DNA of 14,010 nt, taken from the NCBI GenBank assembly GCA_027600665.1, contig JADGJL010000779.1, forward strand, positions 1 through 14,010, given 5' to 3'. Below, piece after piece: positions 1 to 9,549 of the stretch. This DNA is from Irineochytrium annulatum. Its lineage: Eukaryota; Chytridiomycota; Chytridiomycetes; Chytridiales; Chytridiaceae. Position 1 is the stretch's first letter; the number at the start of each line of letters is the position of its first letter. The notes beneath the pieces are model-generated. The model was not told the origin of the DNA. It did no database searches and saw only the letters and a list, made by a program, of their open reading frames with translations. Position numbers and translations under genes: made by a program.

Positions 1-54
1 CCTTTAGGATTTTGCACATGTTGGTCTGTGTATGCCCGCTTATCCATCCTGCAG
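1..54 (+). other. 3' end of an intron of the ATP-citrate lyase gene
   Basis: The sequence ends in a pyrimidine-containing TGCAG acceptor at 50-54, with a possible CTNAN branch site (CTTAT, 39-43). Residues read across this stretch do not look like the enzyme, while those after 54 do. The exact exon border is uncertain because the upstream exon is outside the window. Confidence 0.55.
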
Positions 55-3000
55 ACGTCAAGGAGTCGAAGCACGCCGTTCTCGTGGAGTTTGTCACCCG
101 CCTCTATGCAGTCTACTCCGAGCTCCACTTCACCTACCTCGAGATCAACCCTCTCGTCGTGACCGAGACCCCTGCCGGCGCTTCCGTGTTCTACCTCGAC
201 CTCGCTGCCAAGCTCGATCAAACCGCCGACTTCGAGTGCGGCAAGAAGTGGTCCTTGGGACGCCAGTCAGCCTACGCCCTCATGGGTCACACCCACGCTT
301 CCGGTCCCGCTATGGACTTCCCCGCCCCTTTCGGACGTGAGCTGACCAAAGAGGAGGCATACATTGCCGACCTCGACGCCAAGACCGGCGCGTCCCTTAA
401 GCTGACCGTGCTAAACAGCTCCGGACGCATCTGGACCATGGTGGCCGGCGGCGGCGCGTCCGTCGTCTACTCGGACGCTATCGCGGCCCACGGCTTTGCG
501 CATGAGCTCGCCAACTACGGTGAGTACTCCGGCGCGCCGTCAGAGTCCCAGACGTACGAGTACGCAAAGACTATTCTCGACCTCATGACGCGCGGTGCGC
601 CCCACCCGGAGGGCAAGTTCTTGTTTATCGGCGGTGGCATTGCCAACTTCACCAACGTTGCCGCGACGTTCAAGGGCGTCGTCCGCGCGCTAAGGGAGTA
701 CTCCAAGCCGTTACTCACGCACGGCGTTAAGATCTACGTTCGTCGTGCCGGGCCGAACTACCAGGAGGGTCTCAGGCTGATCAAGAACGTCGGCGAGACG
801 CTAGGCCTCGACATGCACGTCTTCGGGCCCGAGATGCACGTCACCGGCATCGTGCCGCTCGCGCTTAAGGGCGACCGCGCGCACCTCAACGGACACGTAG
901 GTTCCGTCGGAAACGGGAACGACCTGATGTCCATCGCGAACCCGGTGCCGTCGGTCCTCCAGTCGGCGGCGTCGAGCGGTGGCCCGATTCCCGCGCCGTT
1001 GTTCCAGGGCGATGAGGCCGCGAACTCGACATTCAGTAAGAGGACGAGGAGCTTTATCTACGGCATGCAGCCGCGCGCGGTGCAGGGGATGTTGGACTTT
1101 GATTTCATGTGCAAGAGGCCTGAGCCGTCGGTCGCTTGTATGATCTACCCGTTCGGTGGGCACCATGTCCAGAAGTTCTACTGGGGAACCAAGGAGACGC
1201 TTATGCCTGTGTACACGTCTGTCGAGGAGGCATGCGCCAAGTTCCCGGACGTTGATGTGGTGATCAACTTCGCTTCGTTCCGCAGGTCAGTTACTGTACT
1301 TTTGCTGCTACTGCGCTCGGTGCGCTAACGTTGGTTGCCCACCATAGTGTCTACGAGAGCACCATGCAGCTCCTCTCCTTCAAGCAGTTCAAAACGATCG
1401 CTATCATCGCCGAGGGTGTCCCCGAGCGCCGCGCCCGCCAGCTTCTCCACGCCGCCAAGGCCAAGGACGTCCTCATCATCGGCCCCGCGACGGTCGGTGG
1501 CATTAAGCCGGGCTGCTTCAAGATCGGCAACACGGGCGGCATGATGGACAACATCGTCTCATCTCGCCTGTACCGACCGGGTTCTGTCGCGTACGTCTCT
1601 AAGTCCGGCGGCATGTCGAACGAGCTCAACAACATCATCTCGAGGGCCACTGATGGTGTTTATGAGGGCGTTGCGATTGGCGGGGATCGGTACCCGGGTT
1701 CGACATTTATCGACCACATGCTGAGGTATGAGGCTGACCCGAGGGCGAGGATTATCGTGCTGTTGGGTGAGGTTGGTGGTGTGGAGGAATACCACATCGC
1801 GACCGCGATTAAGGAGAAGAAGATTACTAAGCCGGTTGTGGCCTGGTGTATTGGCACATGCGCAAAAATGTTCACCACGGACGTAAGTTTATATGATCTC
1901 GAGCTTCTCATTAAAGCTTAATGCTGACCGGTACCATGACTACAGGTCCAATTCGGTCACGCCGGTTCCTTCGCCAACTCGGACCTTGAGACCGCTGACG
2001 CGAAGAACGCGAGCCTTCGCGCCGCTGGCGCCGTCGTCCCCGACACGTTCGAGGACCTCCCCACGGCCCTCGCTAAGGTCTTCAAGGATCTCGTCAACAA
2101 GAAGACGATCGTTCTCGGCAAGGAGCCCGAGCCGCCAAAAATCCCAATCGACTACTCCTGGGCCCAGGAGCTCGGCCTGATTCGTAAGCCCGCCTCTTTC
2201 ATTTCGACCATCTGCGACGACCGTGGCCAGGAGCTCCTGTACGCCGGTATCGCCATCTCGGAGGTCTTCAAGGAGGACATCGGCATCGGCGGCGTGCTGT
2301 CGCTCTTGTGGTTCAAGCGCCGCCTGCCGACGTACGCGAGCAAATTCATTGAGATGGTTCTCATGCTTACGGCCGACCACGGGCCCGCCGTCTCGGGTGC
2401 GCACAACACCATCGTAACGGCCCGTGCCGGCAGGGATCTCGTCTCGTCTCTCGCGTCCGGTCTCCTGACCATCGGCGAGCGATTCGGTGGCGCGCTCGAC
2501 GGCGCAGCGCAGACCTTCTCGGCGGCGTACGACCAGGGCCTCGCGCCCAGCGAGTTTGTGGACTCGATGAGGAAGAAGCACCAGCTCATCCTCGGCATCG
2601 GCCATAAGATCAAGAGCCGGACCAACCCGGACCTCCGCGTCGAGATCGTAAAGAACTTTGTGAAGAACAACTTCCCCTCGTGCGAGATCCTCAACTACGC
2701 GCTCGAGGTCGAGAAGATCACCACGTCGAAGAAAGATAATTTGATCCTGAACGTCGACGGCGCCGTGGGCGTCGCGTTCGTCGACCTCCTGAGGAGCTGC
2801 GGCGCGTTTTCGAGGGAAGAGTCGGAGGAGTATGTCCAGATTGGGACGTTAAACGGCCTGTTCGTTTTGGGCAGGTCTATCGGATTCATTGGGCACTACC
2901 TCGACCAGAAAAGGCTCAAGCAGGGTCTCTACAGGCACCCGTGGGATGATATTTCGTGAGTTTTCCTTTTAGCGTTTATGCTAAATAGCTCTTCGGTTTA

Positions 3001-3131
3001 TTTTGTGCTAACCGTGTATGTGTTCCTACAGGTACATTATCAACCCGAGCCAGGATGATGGTGTGCAAAAGCGCACGATGGTGGAGGGCAAGGACGCGAT
3101 CGAGAGAGGAGTCCAGCCAATGCAGATGTAG
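55..3131 (+). CDS. ACLY: ATP-citrate synthase (ATP-citrate lyase), single-chain form, 5' truncated by the window
   Basis: Makes cytosolic acetyl-CoA and oxaloacetate from citrate, CoA and ATP for lipid and sterol synthesis. The visible exons are 55-1285, 1348-1882, 1946-2955 and 3032-3131. All phases agree and give 957 residues, so roughly 190 N-terminal residues of a usual ~1,150 lie upstream. In order: the end of the ATP-grasp (succinyl-CoA synthetase beta-like) region with YLEINPLVV and [20 protein letters not shown]; the CoA-binding/ligase region with [20 protein letters not shown]; the phosphohistidine motif QFGHAG (His codon 1958-1960); and the citrate-synthase-like C-terminal domain with [12 protein letters not shown] (2372-2407), GIGHK (His 2603-2605) and NVDG (Asp 2756-2758). 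All key residues are present, so the part seen looks functional. Introns are 1286-1347, 1883-1945 and 2956-3031. The first has a clear GCTAAC branch site and the second TGCTGAC. Fusion of both halves in one chain points to Basidiomycota. Stop TAG is at 3129-3131. Confidence 0.97.
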
Positions 3132-3584
3132 ATGAACGTGTGGGTTAGAATCACGTTCAATGGGTGTTATTCCGTTCCCCTGTATTTCGTCCGCCGAGTT
3201 TTTGAATAGGCTGTGGTGTCTCTCTTGTATGAATCGATATCGTTGGACATTTGTTCTGCTTCTTTCACATGTACTGTTTTCTTTACTATGTTTCTTTCCG
3301 CAATGTACTGTACCACTGCTTGGTGCCTTCTTCTTCCAATCTCTTTATACGTTTCCCGGCAATTACGTGAAGCCATTCAAACAAAGACTGATCGCGTCGA
3401 ACTTGAAGTTGAACGAGCAATTTCAATATCACGTAGTTATGTGAAACCATAAACCTTCGCCATCTAAATATTACCAATAATCTGTCCATCATGCGCTAAC
3501 TCCCTGCAACTCGTTGTCAGAACATGGGCAGGGAGGTACCCACTGCAGCGGAGGGTACTCGCTTTTCGGCGACGCCGACGATGA
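3132..3584 (+). other. 3' UTR of ATP-citrate lyase and intergenic spacer
   Basis: The stretch is more AT-rich than its neighbours, with T-rich tracts at 3240-3330. Short frames here (for example 3160-3444) have poor codon use and are not called. A GCTAAC site near 3494 followed by TTGTCAG ending near 3521 resembles an intron 3' end and may belong to the relic that follows. No RNA gene or clear promoter was seen. Confidence 0.5.
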
Positions 3585-3740
3585 CCCCAACGCATCTTCG
3601 ACCTTGTCGTGGTCGGTGGCGGCCCCCATGCCCTCACCCTTCTCTGCCACCTCCTTGAGCGCTGTCCGTTCACCGCTGTGACGGACGGAGACCACCGTTT
3701 GCGAGGAGCGAGGGCAGAGGGCCAGATCGAGGATGCTTGA
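3585..3740 (+). pseudogene. Relic or orphan exon of an FAD/NAD(P)-binding oxidoreductase (Rossmann N-terminus)
   Basis: An open frame of 51 codons, bounded by TGA at 3582-3584 and 3738-3740, reads FDLVVVGGGPHALTLLCHLL at its start, followed by ERCPFTAVTDGDHRL. This is a first beta strand, a glycine-rich GGGPHA dinucleotide turn and a helix, as in FAD-dependent oxidoreductases. Third positions are mostly C or G, as in the real exons nearby. An ATG at 3581 sits one base out of this frame: with one base fewer, translation would run M-P-Q-R-I-F-D-L. No AG acceptor lies between 3585 and 3600 to supply an upstream exon, and nothing recognisable follows the stop. It is best read as the broken 5' end of a gene whose remainder is gone. 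The fold is inferred from the motif; the exact family is not known. Confidence 0.4.
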
Positions 3741-3858
3741 GATGGCCTGCATCGCCAAGCCGGACAACCTTACACTCTTCTTGCTTCTATGTGGATGGTC
3801 CTCTGTATGTGCAGTATTAATAAACGACGTGACAGTTCGAAATCCACATCCGCTCCGC

Positions 3859-6403
3859 ATGGTAGGCGATAGTCGCAGAGGCTCGGCTCCGCCCAGCAAC
3901 CAACCCGCTCCAAAGGTCCAAGGAGCGACCGACTTCGCGACCTCTGCCCAGGGATCCGATCCCCCTTCGGTCAAGCGTGGCCGGGGCCGCCCTCCGAAGA
4001 GCCGCAAACAGTCATTGACACCATCCCCCCCCACCCGTAGGAGGATCCCCACTTCTGATAACAACGACAAGACTGGCGGGCGAAAGTCGGGCGAACTGGC
4101 CTCGGGCCTTAAACGCGCGGCGTCGCCAGTGGAGCATGACGTTGTCTTAAGCGGGACTGGACGGCCGAGGAGGCAGAAACCGGCACAGCAGCCTGCAGCG
4201 TCGCAGCTGGGGTCGATTTTTAAGGAGAAAGGCGGAGCCTCGGGCGGCGAAACACGCGATCAGCTGCGAGAGCGGGTGCTTGACCAGTTGGGGCACGGGC
4301 GTCGGAGAAGTGTGGTTTTGGAAGCGGAGGCCGCGCATATGGAACAGCAGGTCGCCAAGCGGGGGCCGGGGCGCCCGCCAAAGAATAAGTCTTCCTGGTT
4401 GCTTTTGATGCCTGCTTCTGCGGAGTCACCTTCGCTTGATGCAAGGTATGCAGCCAGTGTGCCTGGAAGCGCTCCTACCTATTTATTACAAATCATCAGC
4501 GAGTTAATAACCTCGAAGCCGCCGAATGTTCTCCCCGCGACCACTCGGCAGGGCCGTGGCGGCCGTCCGCGGAAAACCGGCGCTGTTAGCGGATCCACAA
4601 CGACGAATTCCCTGGCTGCACCTGCGCTTTTAAGCACTCCTGACAGCTCCCGGAAGAGCGTTGCCGTCAGTGCCGTCGTTTTTGCCTCTCCTCTGGAAGC
4701 CGTGCCGAGCTTTGCCGAGGATCATCAGGCTATGCCGGAAGCCGGACGCAAGCGCCCTGTCGAGGAAAATAGTCGCGATGGCGCTAGCGCTGATGCTAAG
4801 AAGAGCAAGAGGTTGCGAAAGAGCGTTATAGGTGACGACGGCGCCGCGGTCTTGCTATCGAAAACCGATCTGCTCGTTGATGTTGCTCGGAAGGGTCCGG
4901 GGCGAAAAGTTGCCGGTGCTGAACCGGCGACTTTGCCAGAGGACGTAGAAAAGCCCGTTGGGAAGAGGGGACTGGGTCGCCCGCGCAAGCACCCGAAGGT
5001 GGAGTCCGTAAGGTCGCGGTCTGTATTTGCAGCAGCGTCGTGGCGCGGACTCGAGCCAAGGTAGTCGACAATACCATTATTTGCGTATTAACTTACAGGA
5101 TTTAGCGAAAAAGGCGAGCTAATCATCGATTTCAGCGCCGCTTCACAGCCGCCGACGGTTAAGCGACGACGGGGCCACCTGCGGAACCCTGGGGTGCTGG
5201 ATGAAGGGTCCGTAGATGAAATGCAGGCGGCTGGCAGATCCCGGAGTCGCCTCGCGGACGCCGCACAGACGGCAAAGGCTGCTGAAAACGGGCTCATCAC
5301 GCTGGGTGGGCGGACGTGGCAAAGTTACCAAGCCGTAGACGAGGCAGCTCGTTCGAAATCGCAGTCAGGGCCGGGAGGCGTTGGGACTGCTCCGATAGGC
5401 GGCGGTGTCGATGTTACGGATTCGTCATCGCGCGTTGATGAGATAGAGGCCGGGCCCTTGCCAAAGAGCATTATCCCTAATTTAGCCGTAACCGGAGAAC
5501 CGGTCGTCAAGAGGCCACGCGGGCGCCCGCGAAAGCACCCGATCGTAAAAGCCGATAACGCCAAGGAACTTGTTGCTAAAACGCCGCGCGGGCGCTCGCA
5601 GATAAAGTCATCCAACTTCGCTATGCTTGACGGTGTTCGTAAGCCAGAAGTTCCTATCACGCCTGGGGAGACTCCTCAGGCTGGCGTCGCTGTTCAGCCC
5701 GAAGATGCTGTCAAGCCCCCTTTGGCCGAAGAATTGGTCGACAATGGGCCCGGCAGCCGACCGCGCAAAGTGGTCGTTGAGCCCGAAAACAAGGTTGTTG
5801 TAAAACCCCACGGCGAGCATCCTGTCGTCGATGATGCGCAAACGTAAGCTTTACATTTGCCTGATCATTTTAACTGTCACTAACGCCTTTCCGTTTCGAA
5901 GTGAGTCGACCACGTCGCAAGATCCTGACATCTCGGCAGTCCGAAGAAGTCCTATTGCCGCCGCTCGGGTCGCTTCTGGTGACCCTGAGCCTGTCGCATC
6001 GGCTGCAGGAATGAATGGGAGCTTTAGCGGTTCAAACGCCGGCAAATTGTATGCGAGTTTCTCACCGGAACGTTTCTCGAGACCGTCGCGGACGTCGGGC
6101 CTGTCGCGTGATAACACGTTGTCGGAGGCTCGTGTAACAGCGATTGTGGTAGGGGGCGAGCTGATGTCGGAGGGTGTTGTGTCGGATGGAGACAACGTCG
6201 ACGATGTAACGCAGCGCGCGCCGTCAGAGGGCCGTGATGAGGATCCTGTTTCTGCTCAGGCCGATGAACTGCCGATTCGTCACGGCGCGTGGATCCCAGC
6301 GAGCCCTGCGGGATGGAGGAAAACGTTGTCAATTGACACCTCAAGGTCGACAGCGACTTTGTTTCGAGGGAGGAATATGTTGGTGACGAGACCGGGGACG
6401 TAG
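3859..6403 (+). CDS. Multi-AT-hook, intrinsically disordered nuclear protein (function unknown)
   Basis: Proposed exons are 3859-5060, 5136-5843 and, less surely, 5902-6403 (803 residues); if the third is wrong, translation ends at TAA 5845-5847 (637 residues). The protein is rich in Ser, Pro, Ala, Lys and Arg, and has no recognised catalytic domain. It carries repeated AT-hooks (R-G-R-P cores that bind the AT minor groove), listed separately, so a chromatin or transcription role is inferred. Intron 5061-5135 is solid: donor phase 2, a CTAAT branch-like site, acceptor TTTCAG, and the alternative acceptor at 5098 gives a stop. Intron 5844-5901 has a good GTAAGC donor and CACTAAC branch site, but an unusual GAAG acceptor. 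The frame is open back to ATG 3733, but those extra 42 residues include a hydrophobic stretch and non-coding-like codons, so ATG 3859 is preferred. The C-terminal third is acidic and Ser-rich without hooks. Confidence 0.6.
3973..5769 (+). repeat. Array of about nine AT-hook-like motifs in the preceding protein
   Basis: Motifs by position: KRGRGRPPK (3973-3999), KRGPGRPPK (4357-4383), GRGGRPRKTG (4552-4581), KGPGRK (4891-4908), KRGLGRPRKHPK (4963-4998), KRRRGHLR (5161-5184), KRPRGRPRKHP (5509-5541), KTPRGRSQIK (5578-5607) and GPGSRPRK (5746-5769). Four have a full G-R-P core flanked by basic residues. The fourth, sixth, eighth and ninth are weaker. The shared tail GRPRKHP in the fifth and seventh suggests internal duplication. 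Confidence 0.75.
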
Positions 6404-6747
6404 AGGGGAAGCGGATGGCAAGTCAGGAGCCGATGGCCGCGGTCGGGTTTGCCGGCGCGGAGCGCTGCCGGGCCGGAGGGGGTTTTGCGGAGGTAATGCG
6501 CCCGTTATGGCAGCCTCCCCATTACGTTATGCTTCATATCCTTTGTAATTTTCCTATGCGCTTCGCTCTGGTTATCACCGATCGCGTTATCGATGTCAAA
6601 GGGAGGTCTGGGAAGCGTTGCTCACACGTTCAGAACATATCTTCACAGCTGCCACCTCGCTCCATCACGTCACGTCAAGCTGCGAACAGCCTTCGGCCTA
6701 AGCACAAAAGTTAGACTCAACATTCGCTAGGACCTCTCTACATCGCC
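6404..6747 (+). other. 3' flank of the AT-hook gene and spacer before the next gene
   Basis: The called gene stops at TAG 6401-6403. A different frame (codons in register with 6346) reads VDSDFVSREEYVGDETGD and on through 6415 to about 6520 with coding-like codons, which may be a further exon (see findings). From about 6520 the sequence becomes AT-richer and looks like UTR or promoter. No TATA box could be assigned to the ATG at 6748. Confidence 0.4.
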
Positions 6748-7390
6748 ATGACCAAGGCCAAGCGCTTTACTGGCATGACCGACGCGGACTTCACACGCTG
6801 GCTCGACGATGAGTACGCAGACACTCTCGGCCACGCCGGCCTCCGTTACGTCCTCGACCAGCCGGACCCAGCTTTCACAGGACAAATCGATTGGAGGCCC
6901 CGTGGGATCCCGGAAAACCCGCCTCCCGGCACTCCTCTGCCGGCCGGGTTCGATCCTATCCCGGCACACTGGGAGACCACGGAGGAAACGTACATTCGGA
7001 TCGAGATGGAGACGTAGTACTTCGAGAACCACGGCAGGGCCGTCGCGATCCTGTGGTACGCCATCGAGCACCGGACGGAATTCGTTCACAGCTGGTTTTG
7101 AAAGAAGCGCACGCTGCAGGAAATGATCGAGTTTCTTCATAACGTCTTCCGGGAGATGGATGAGGTGAGGTCGTCGGGCTGGCCAGATGTTCGCCAGCAT
7201 GACCGTCGGGTGAAGGGACAGGCCTGTAACGATCCGGTTGTCACGTCGCATGAATAAAAGAAAGATCACTTTGTAATGTCGATTTATAAATACAGGCGGT
7301 GTTGACCACACTGGCACCGGGGGAGGAGGGGGTATTGGAAGTCCTTCATGGGATGGGCATGGACGAATGGCACCCTTCAAGCCGCCGTGA
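6748..7390 (+). pseudogene. Unrecognised fungal protein gene with two in-frame stop codons
   Basis: From ATG 6748 the frame begins MTKAKRFTGMTDADFTRWLD, with third positions strongly C/G. It meets TAG at 7015-7017, then continues with equally coding-like sequence (YFENHGRAVAILWYAIEHR), meets TGA at 7099-7101, and continues (KKRTLQEMIEFLHNVFREMD) to TAA 7255-7257. A likely 70-nt intron 7226-7295 (GTAACG donor, AATACAG acceptor, phase 1) would join it to a last exon, 7296-7390, ending in a glycine-rich tail and HGRMAPFKPP before TGA. No intron that skips either stop keeps the frame open. I do not recognise the family: the protein is small, polar, and rich in Trp, Asp and Glu, with no signal peptide or membrane segment. 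It is most simply a recently disabled gene; a 89-residue product ending at the TAG, or stop readthrough, is less likely. Confidence 0.55.
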
Positions 7391-7871
7391 ATGGAGGCTT
7401 GTGTGCATTCTCCCTGGCTTGCCACCCAGACCATTGCGTTTGCTATTTCTCGTTGTTGCGGGGTGCAATATCGAACAAGCGCTGCGGACACGGTGGCCTG
7501 GCAAGAATCCATGTGGCTCCCTCGGTGTATTTAAACGTGCATGTTTGCGTTGTTGAAAGTTTATTTCTTCTCTGCGCCTGCGTTTGATTATTAAGAACGA
7601 AGTAGATGTAAAACAATGGCAAAAGGGTAAGAATACGAATGTACAACAACGGGATTCCCGACCCGTCAGGTACTCATAAAGTAGATAAGAAAACAACATC
7701 AGCTAACAAATGAAATCCGAAAGGCAAAATTACACAGCTGAAAATTTAAAACAACAAGCGCTAATATAAGTACGTAACCCAAGCAAATAAATAAAAATTG
7801 ACGAAAGACACTAAGTTTCGAAGAATTATAATCCTCCCCGTTACAGTATTCCAGCCTACAAACAACAGACG
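7391..7871. other. Spacer between convergent genes
   Basis: 7391-7560 is of mixed composition with overlapping short open frames on both strands, none convincing. 7560-7870 is AT-rich and probably holds the 3' UTR of the minus-strand gene. At 7650-7667 the GC-rich motif CGGGATTCCCGACCCGTC stands out and is close to sequence inside the MITE at 11070. Nothing else was seen. Confidence 0.4.
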
Positions 7872-9130
7872 CTAAGCGGTATTTGTGTCGTCGTCCACCT
7901 CCTCATCAGGGTCGACAAGCGGCGGCTCCTCCTCAAGCCCCTCCTCGTCTGCGTTCGAGTCGTACTCCCACCTGGTGACCTCCTCTGGATCATCCTCCTC
8001 CTCCTCCTCCTCGTCCTCCGCCTTCACCTTCGACTTCACCTCCCCCTCGACGTAATCGGCGTCCAGCGCGTCGTCGATGTCCTCCTCAACCTTGTCCCAG
8101 TCAACGCACTCGAACCTCTCCGGAAAGTACGAGGCCATAACTCTCTTCACGAAACCGACGAGCTTCGGCCTGCGTCGGATCATGTCCCCGACCTCGTCCC
8201 TCCCTCCCTCGCCCGCGAAGGCCGGCAGGTCCTGGAACAGCCAGACCGCCAGGAGACCGAACACCGAGCAGTCCAGCGTCGTGGGCTTGTGCGTGCCCAT
8301 GAAGTAGTCGTCGTCGCCGAGCATGTCGTTGAGTCCCTGGAGCCGGTAGTCTGCGAGCGCCATCACCTCGCCGGCGGAGTGGCGGCTCGTGCCCTGGTGG
8401 TGTAGTGTCCTCCTGATGCGCGGGCGGACGAGCAGCGGGATGATGTGCGACATTGGTGCGGGGAGGTGAGCGAAGAGGTGCGACCGGATCCAGGGATACG
8501 AGGACGGGAGGCACCAGCGGAAGTACACGTTCTGCCAATAAAGGCCGTCTTCGATCATGGTGCGGTAGGCCTCGACGGCGGAAAGCTCGGTGGGCTCGAG
8601 GATCTTGTTGAGCTTCTTACCGGTGTGGGCTTCGAGCCAGGGGATGCAAAGCTCCGAGTCCGAAATTTCACGGCCGTTGTAGGTGATGTACGGCTTCTTC
8701 CCTTTGCGTGACAGGCCCGTCTTTGTACAGACGACATAGTCGGCTTTGATTACTCGCAGGTACAGTTCAAGCTTCACGCAGAACGGGCTCTAGGAACACC
8801 AGCGTCAATGACCCACCTCCGTCATAATTTAAGCAAGAAACAAACAGATATTCTCACCAGCGACGGCAAAGCAGGATTATTGACGGGCCGCTCCATGACG
8901 TGCAGCACAATTTTATTCTTGTGATCCACCCCCAGCTGCCTCAGAGCCCGCATTCGGATTGAGGCCATGATCACGGGAAGAAAAAGGTAGACGATCGGTG
9001 CGACGATGAGAGTGGCCGCAGTCAAGTAAGTCATTATAGGATGGTTCTGCTGGGCCTGACGGATGACCTGGTCGATCGCCGCGTAGAGGGAGCCACCTGG
9101 CCCGATGGAGTTCTTTGATGACGGAGCCAT
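7872..9130 (-). CDS. Membrane-anchored metaxin/FAXC-type GST-fold protein
   Basis: Exons 9130-8858 and 8789-7872 give 396 residues. The intron 8857-8790 (68 nt, phase 0) has a GTGAGA donor, a TTGAC branch-like site and a CCTAG acceptor. Residues 33-57 form one hydrophobic membrane helix. Residues 73-103 carry the thioredoxin-like start of the GST fold, with KIVLHVMERP and, just after the splice, SPFCVKLELYLR, the hallmark of the metaxin/Tom37/failed-axon-connections family. Residues 150-318 are the all-helical C-terminal domain, with FMGTHKPTTLDCSVFGLLAV typical of the family. Residues 323-396 are an acidic tail with runs of Glu and Asp. The family includes outer mitochondrial membrane import components and FAXC proteins. 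A fungal member this shape is probably an integral membrane protein of mitochondria or ER, but the role is inferred. The start is the first in-frame ATG, 9130. Confidence 0.85.
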
Positions 9131-9175
9131 GTCGGACTGCCCTCTCAAGTCGGCCGTAAAGCACCGTTACGCCTC

Positions 9176-9182
9176 TATATAT
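9176..9182 (-). promoter_or_regulatory. TATA box of the GST-fold gene
   Basis: A TATATA core lies 46-52 bp upstream of the ATG at 9130 on the minus strand. This is a usual place for a fungal TATA element when the leader is short. Transcription start not determined. Confidence 0.4.
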
Positions 9183-9268
9183 GCAGTTGCTGACGACGGG
9201 ATGGAGCGACGGCGCGAGCGATGCGGGCTCGTCGCGTTGGCGGCGTTGATGCAAGCGACCGATCCGAA

Positions 9269-9505
9269 ATTTTCGTGAGCCGCTGAGTATTCCTCTCGGA
9301 CAGGTGCCTCAGTCGCGTTCGATTTTCTTCGTGCAGAGGTTGTTTGATAATACAGGGATGTGGGATGGAATTTATTGACCTTACAGCATGTTGGGAGCCA
9401 CCGACGCTGCATGTGCACTTTGCGAAATTGGTCTCTGATGTGCTTACCTAAAAACAGAACTTTGATGTCTTCTTTGAGCTCAAACTGAGCATATGCCGGT
9501 GGTGT
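9269..9505 (-). other. Coding-like minus-strand fragment
   Basis: After TAA at 9508-9506 the minus frame stays open to 9167. Its first part reads AYAQFELKEDIKVLFLGKHI, then RDQFRKVHMQRRWLPTC, with protein-like composition. The later part overlaps the promoter of the GST-fold gene and looks non-coding. A TACTAAAC branch-like site and CATATGCTCAG lie at its upstream edge, so it may be an exon starting near 9481. No domain is recognised. It may be the far end of the decayed gene to its right. Confidence 0.3.
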
Positions 9506-9549
9506 TTAGTAACAAAAAGACAGTCAACTGCAAGATGATTGGGGGATTA

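Noticed and set aside
3733..3858. An N-terminal extension of the AT-hook protein with a hydrophobic, signal-like stretch
   Set aside because: Codons such as GTA TTA ATA AAC are unlike the rest, and a signal peptide does not fit an AT-hook protein. ATG 3859 is preferred, though the longer start is not excluded.
3489..4070. A 193-codon minus-strand ORF
   Set aside because: It overlaps both the Rossmann fragment and the start of the AT-hook gene on the opposite strand and shows no domain or codon bias of its own.
7014..7119. An intron removing both in-frame stops of the 6748 gene
   Set aside because: All AAG or CAG acceptors tested (7104, 7107, 7119) lead to TGA within a few codons, and the removed stretch is itself strongly coding-like.
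6727..7512. A 261-codon minus-strand ORF with an ATG in good context and a TTTAAATAC box upstream
   Set aside because: It mirrors the plus-strand gene at 6748-7390, whose codon bias and composition are clearly better; the antisense frame is Arg/Val/Pro-rich as expected for a shadow of GC-rich codons. Its first 70 codons (7512-7290) remain possible.
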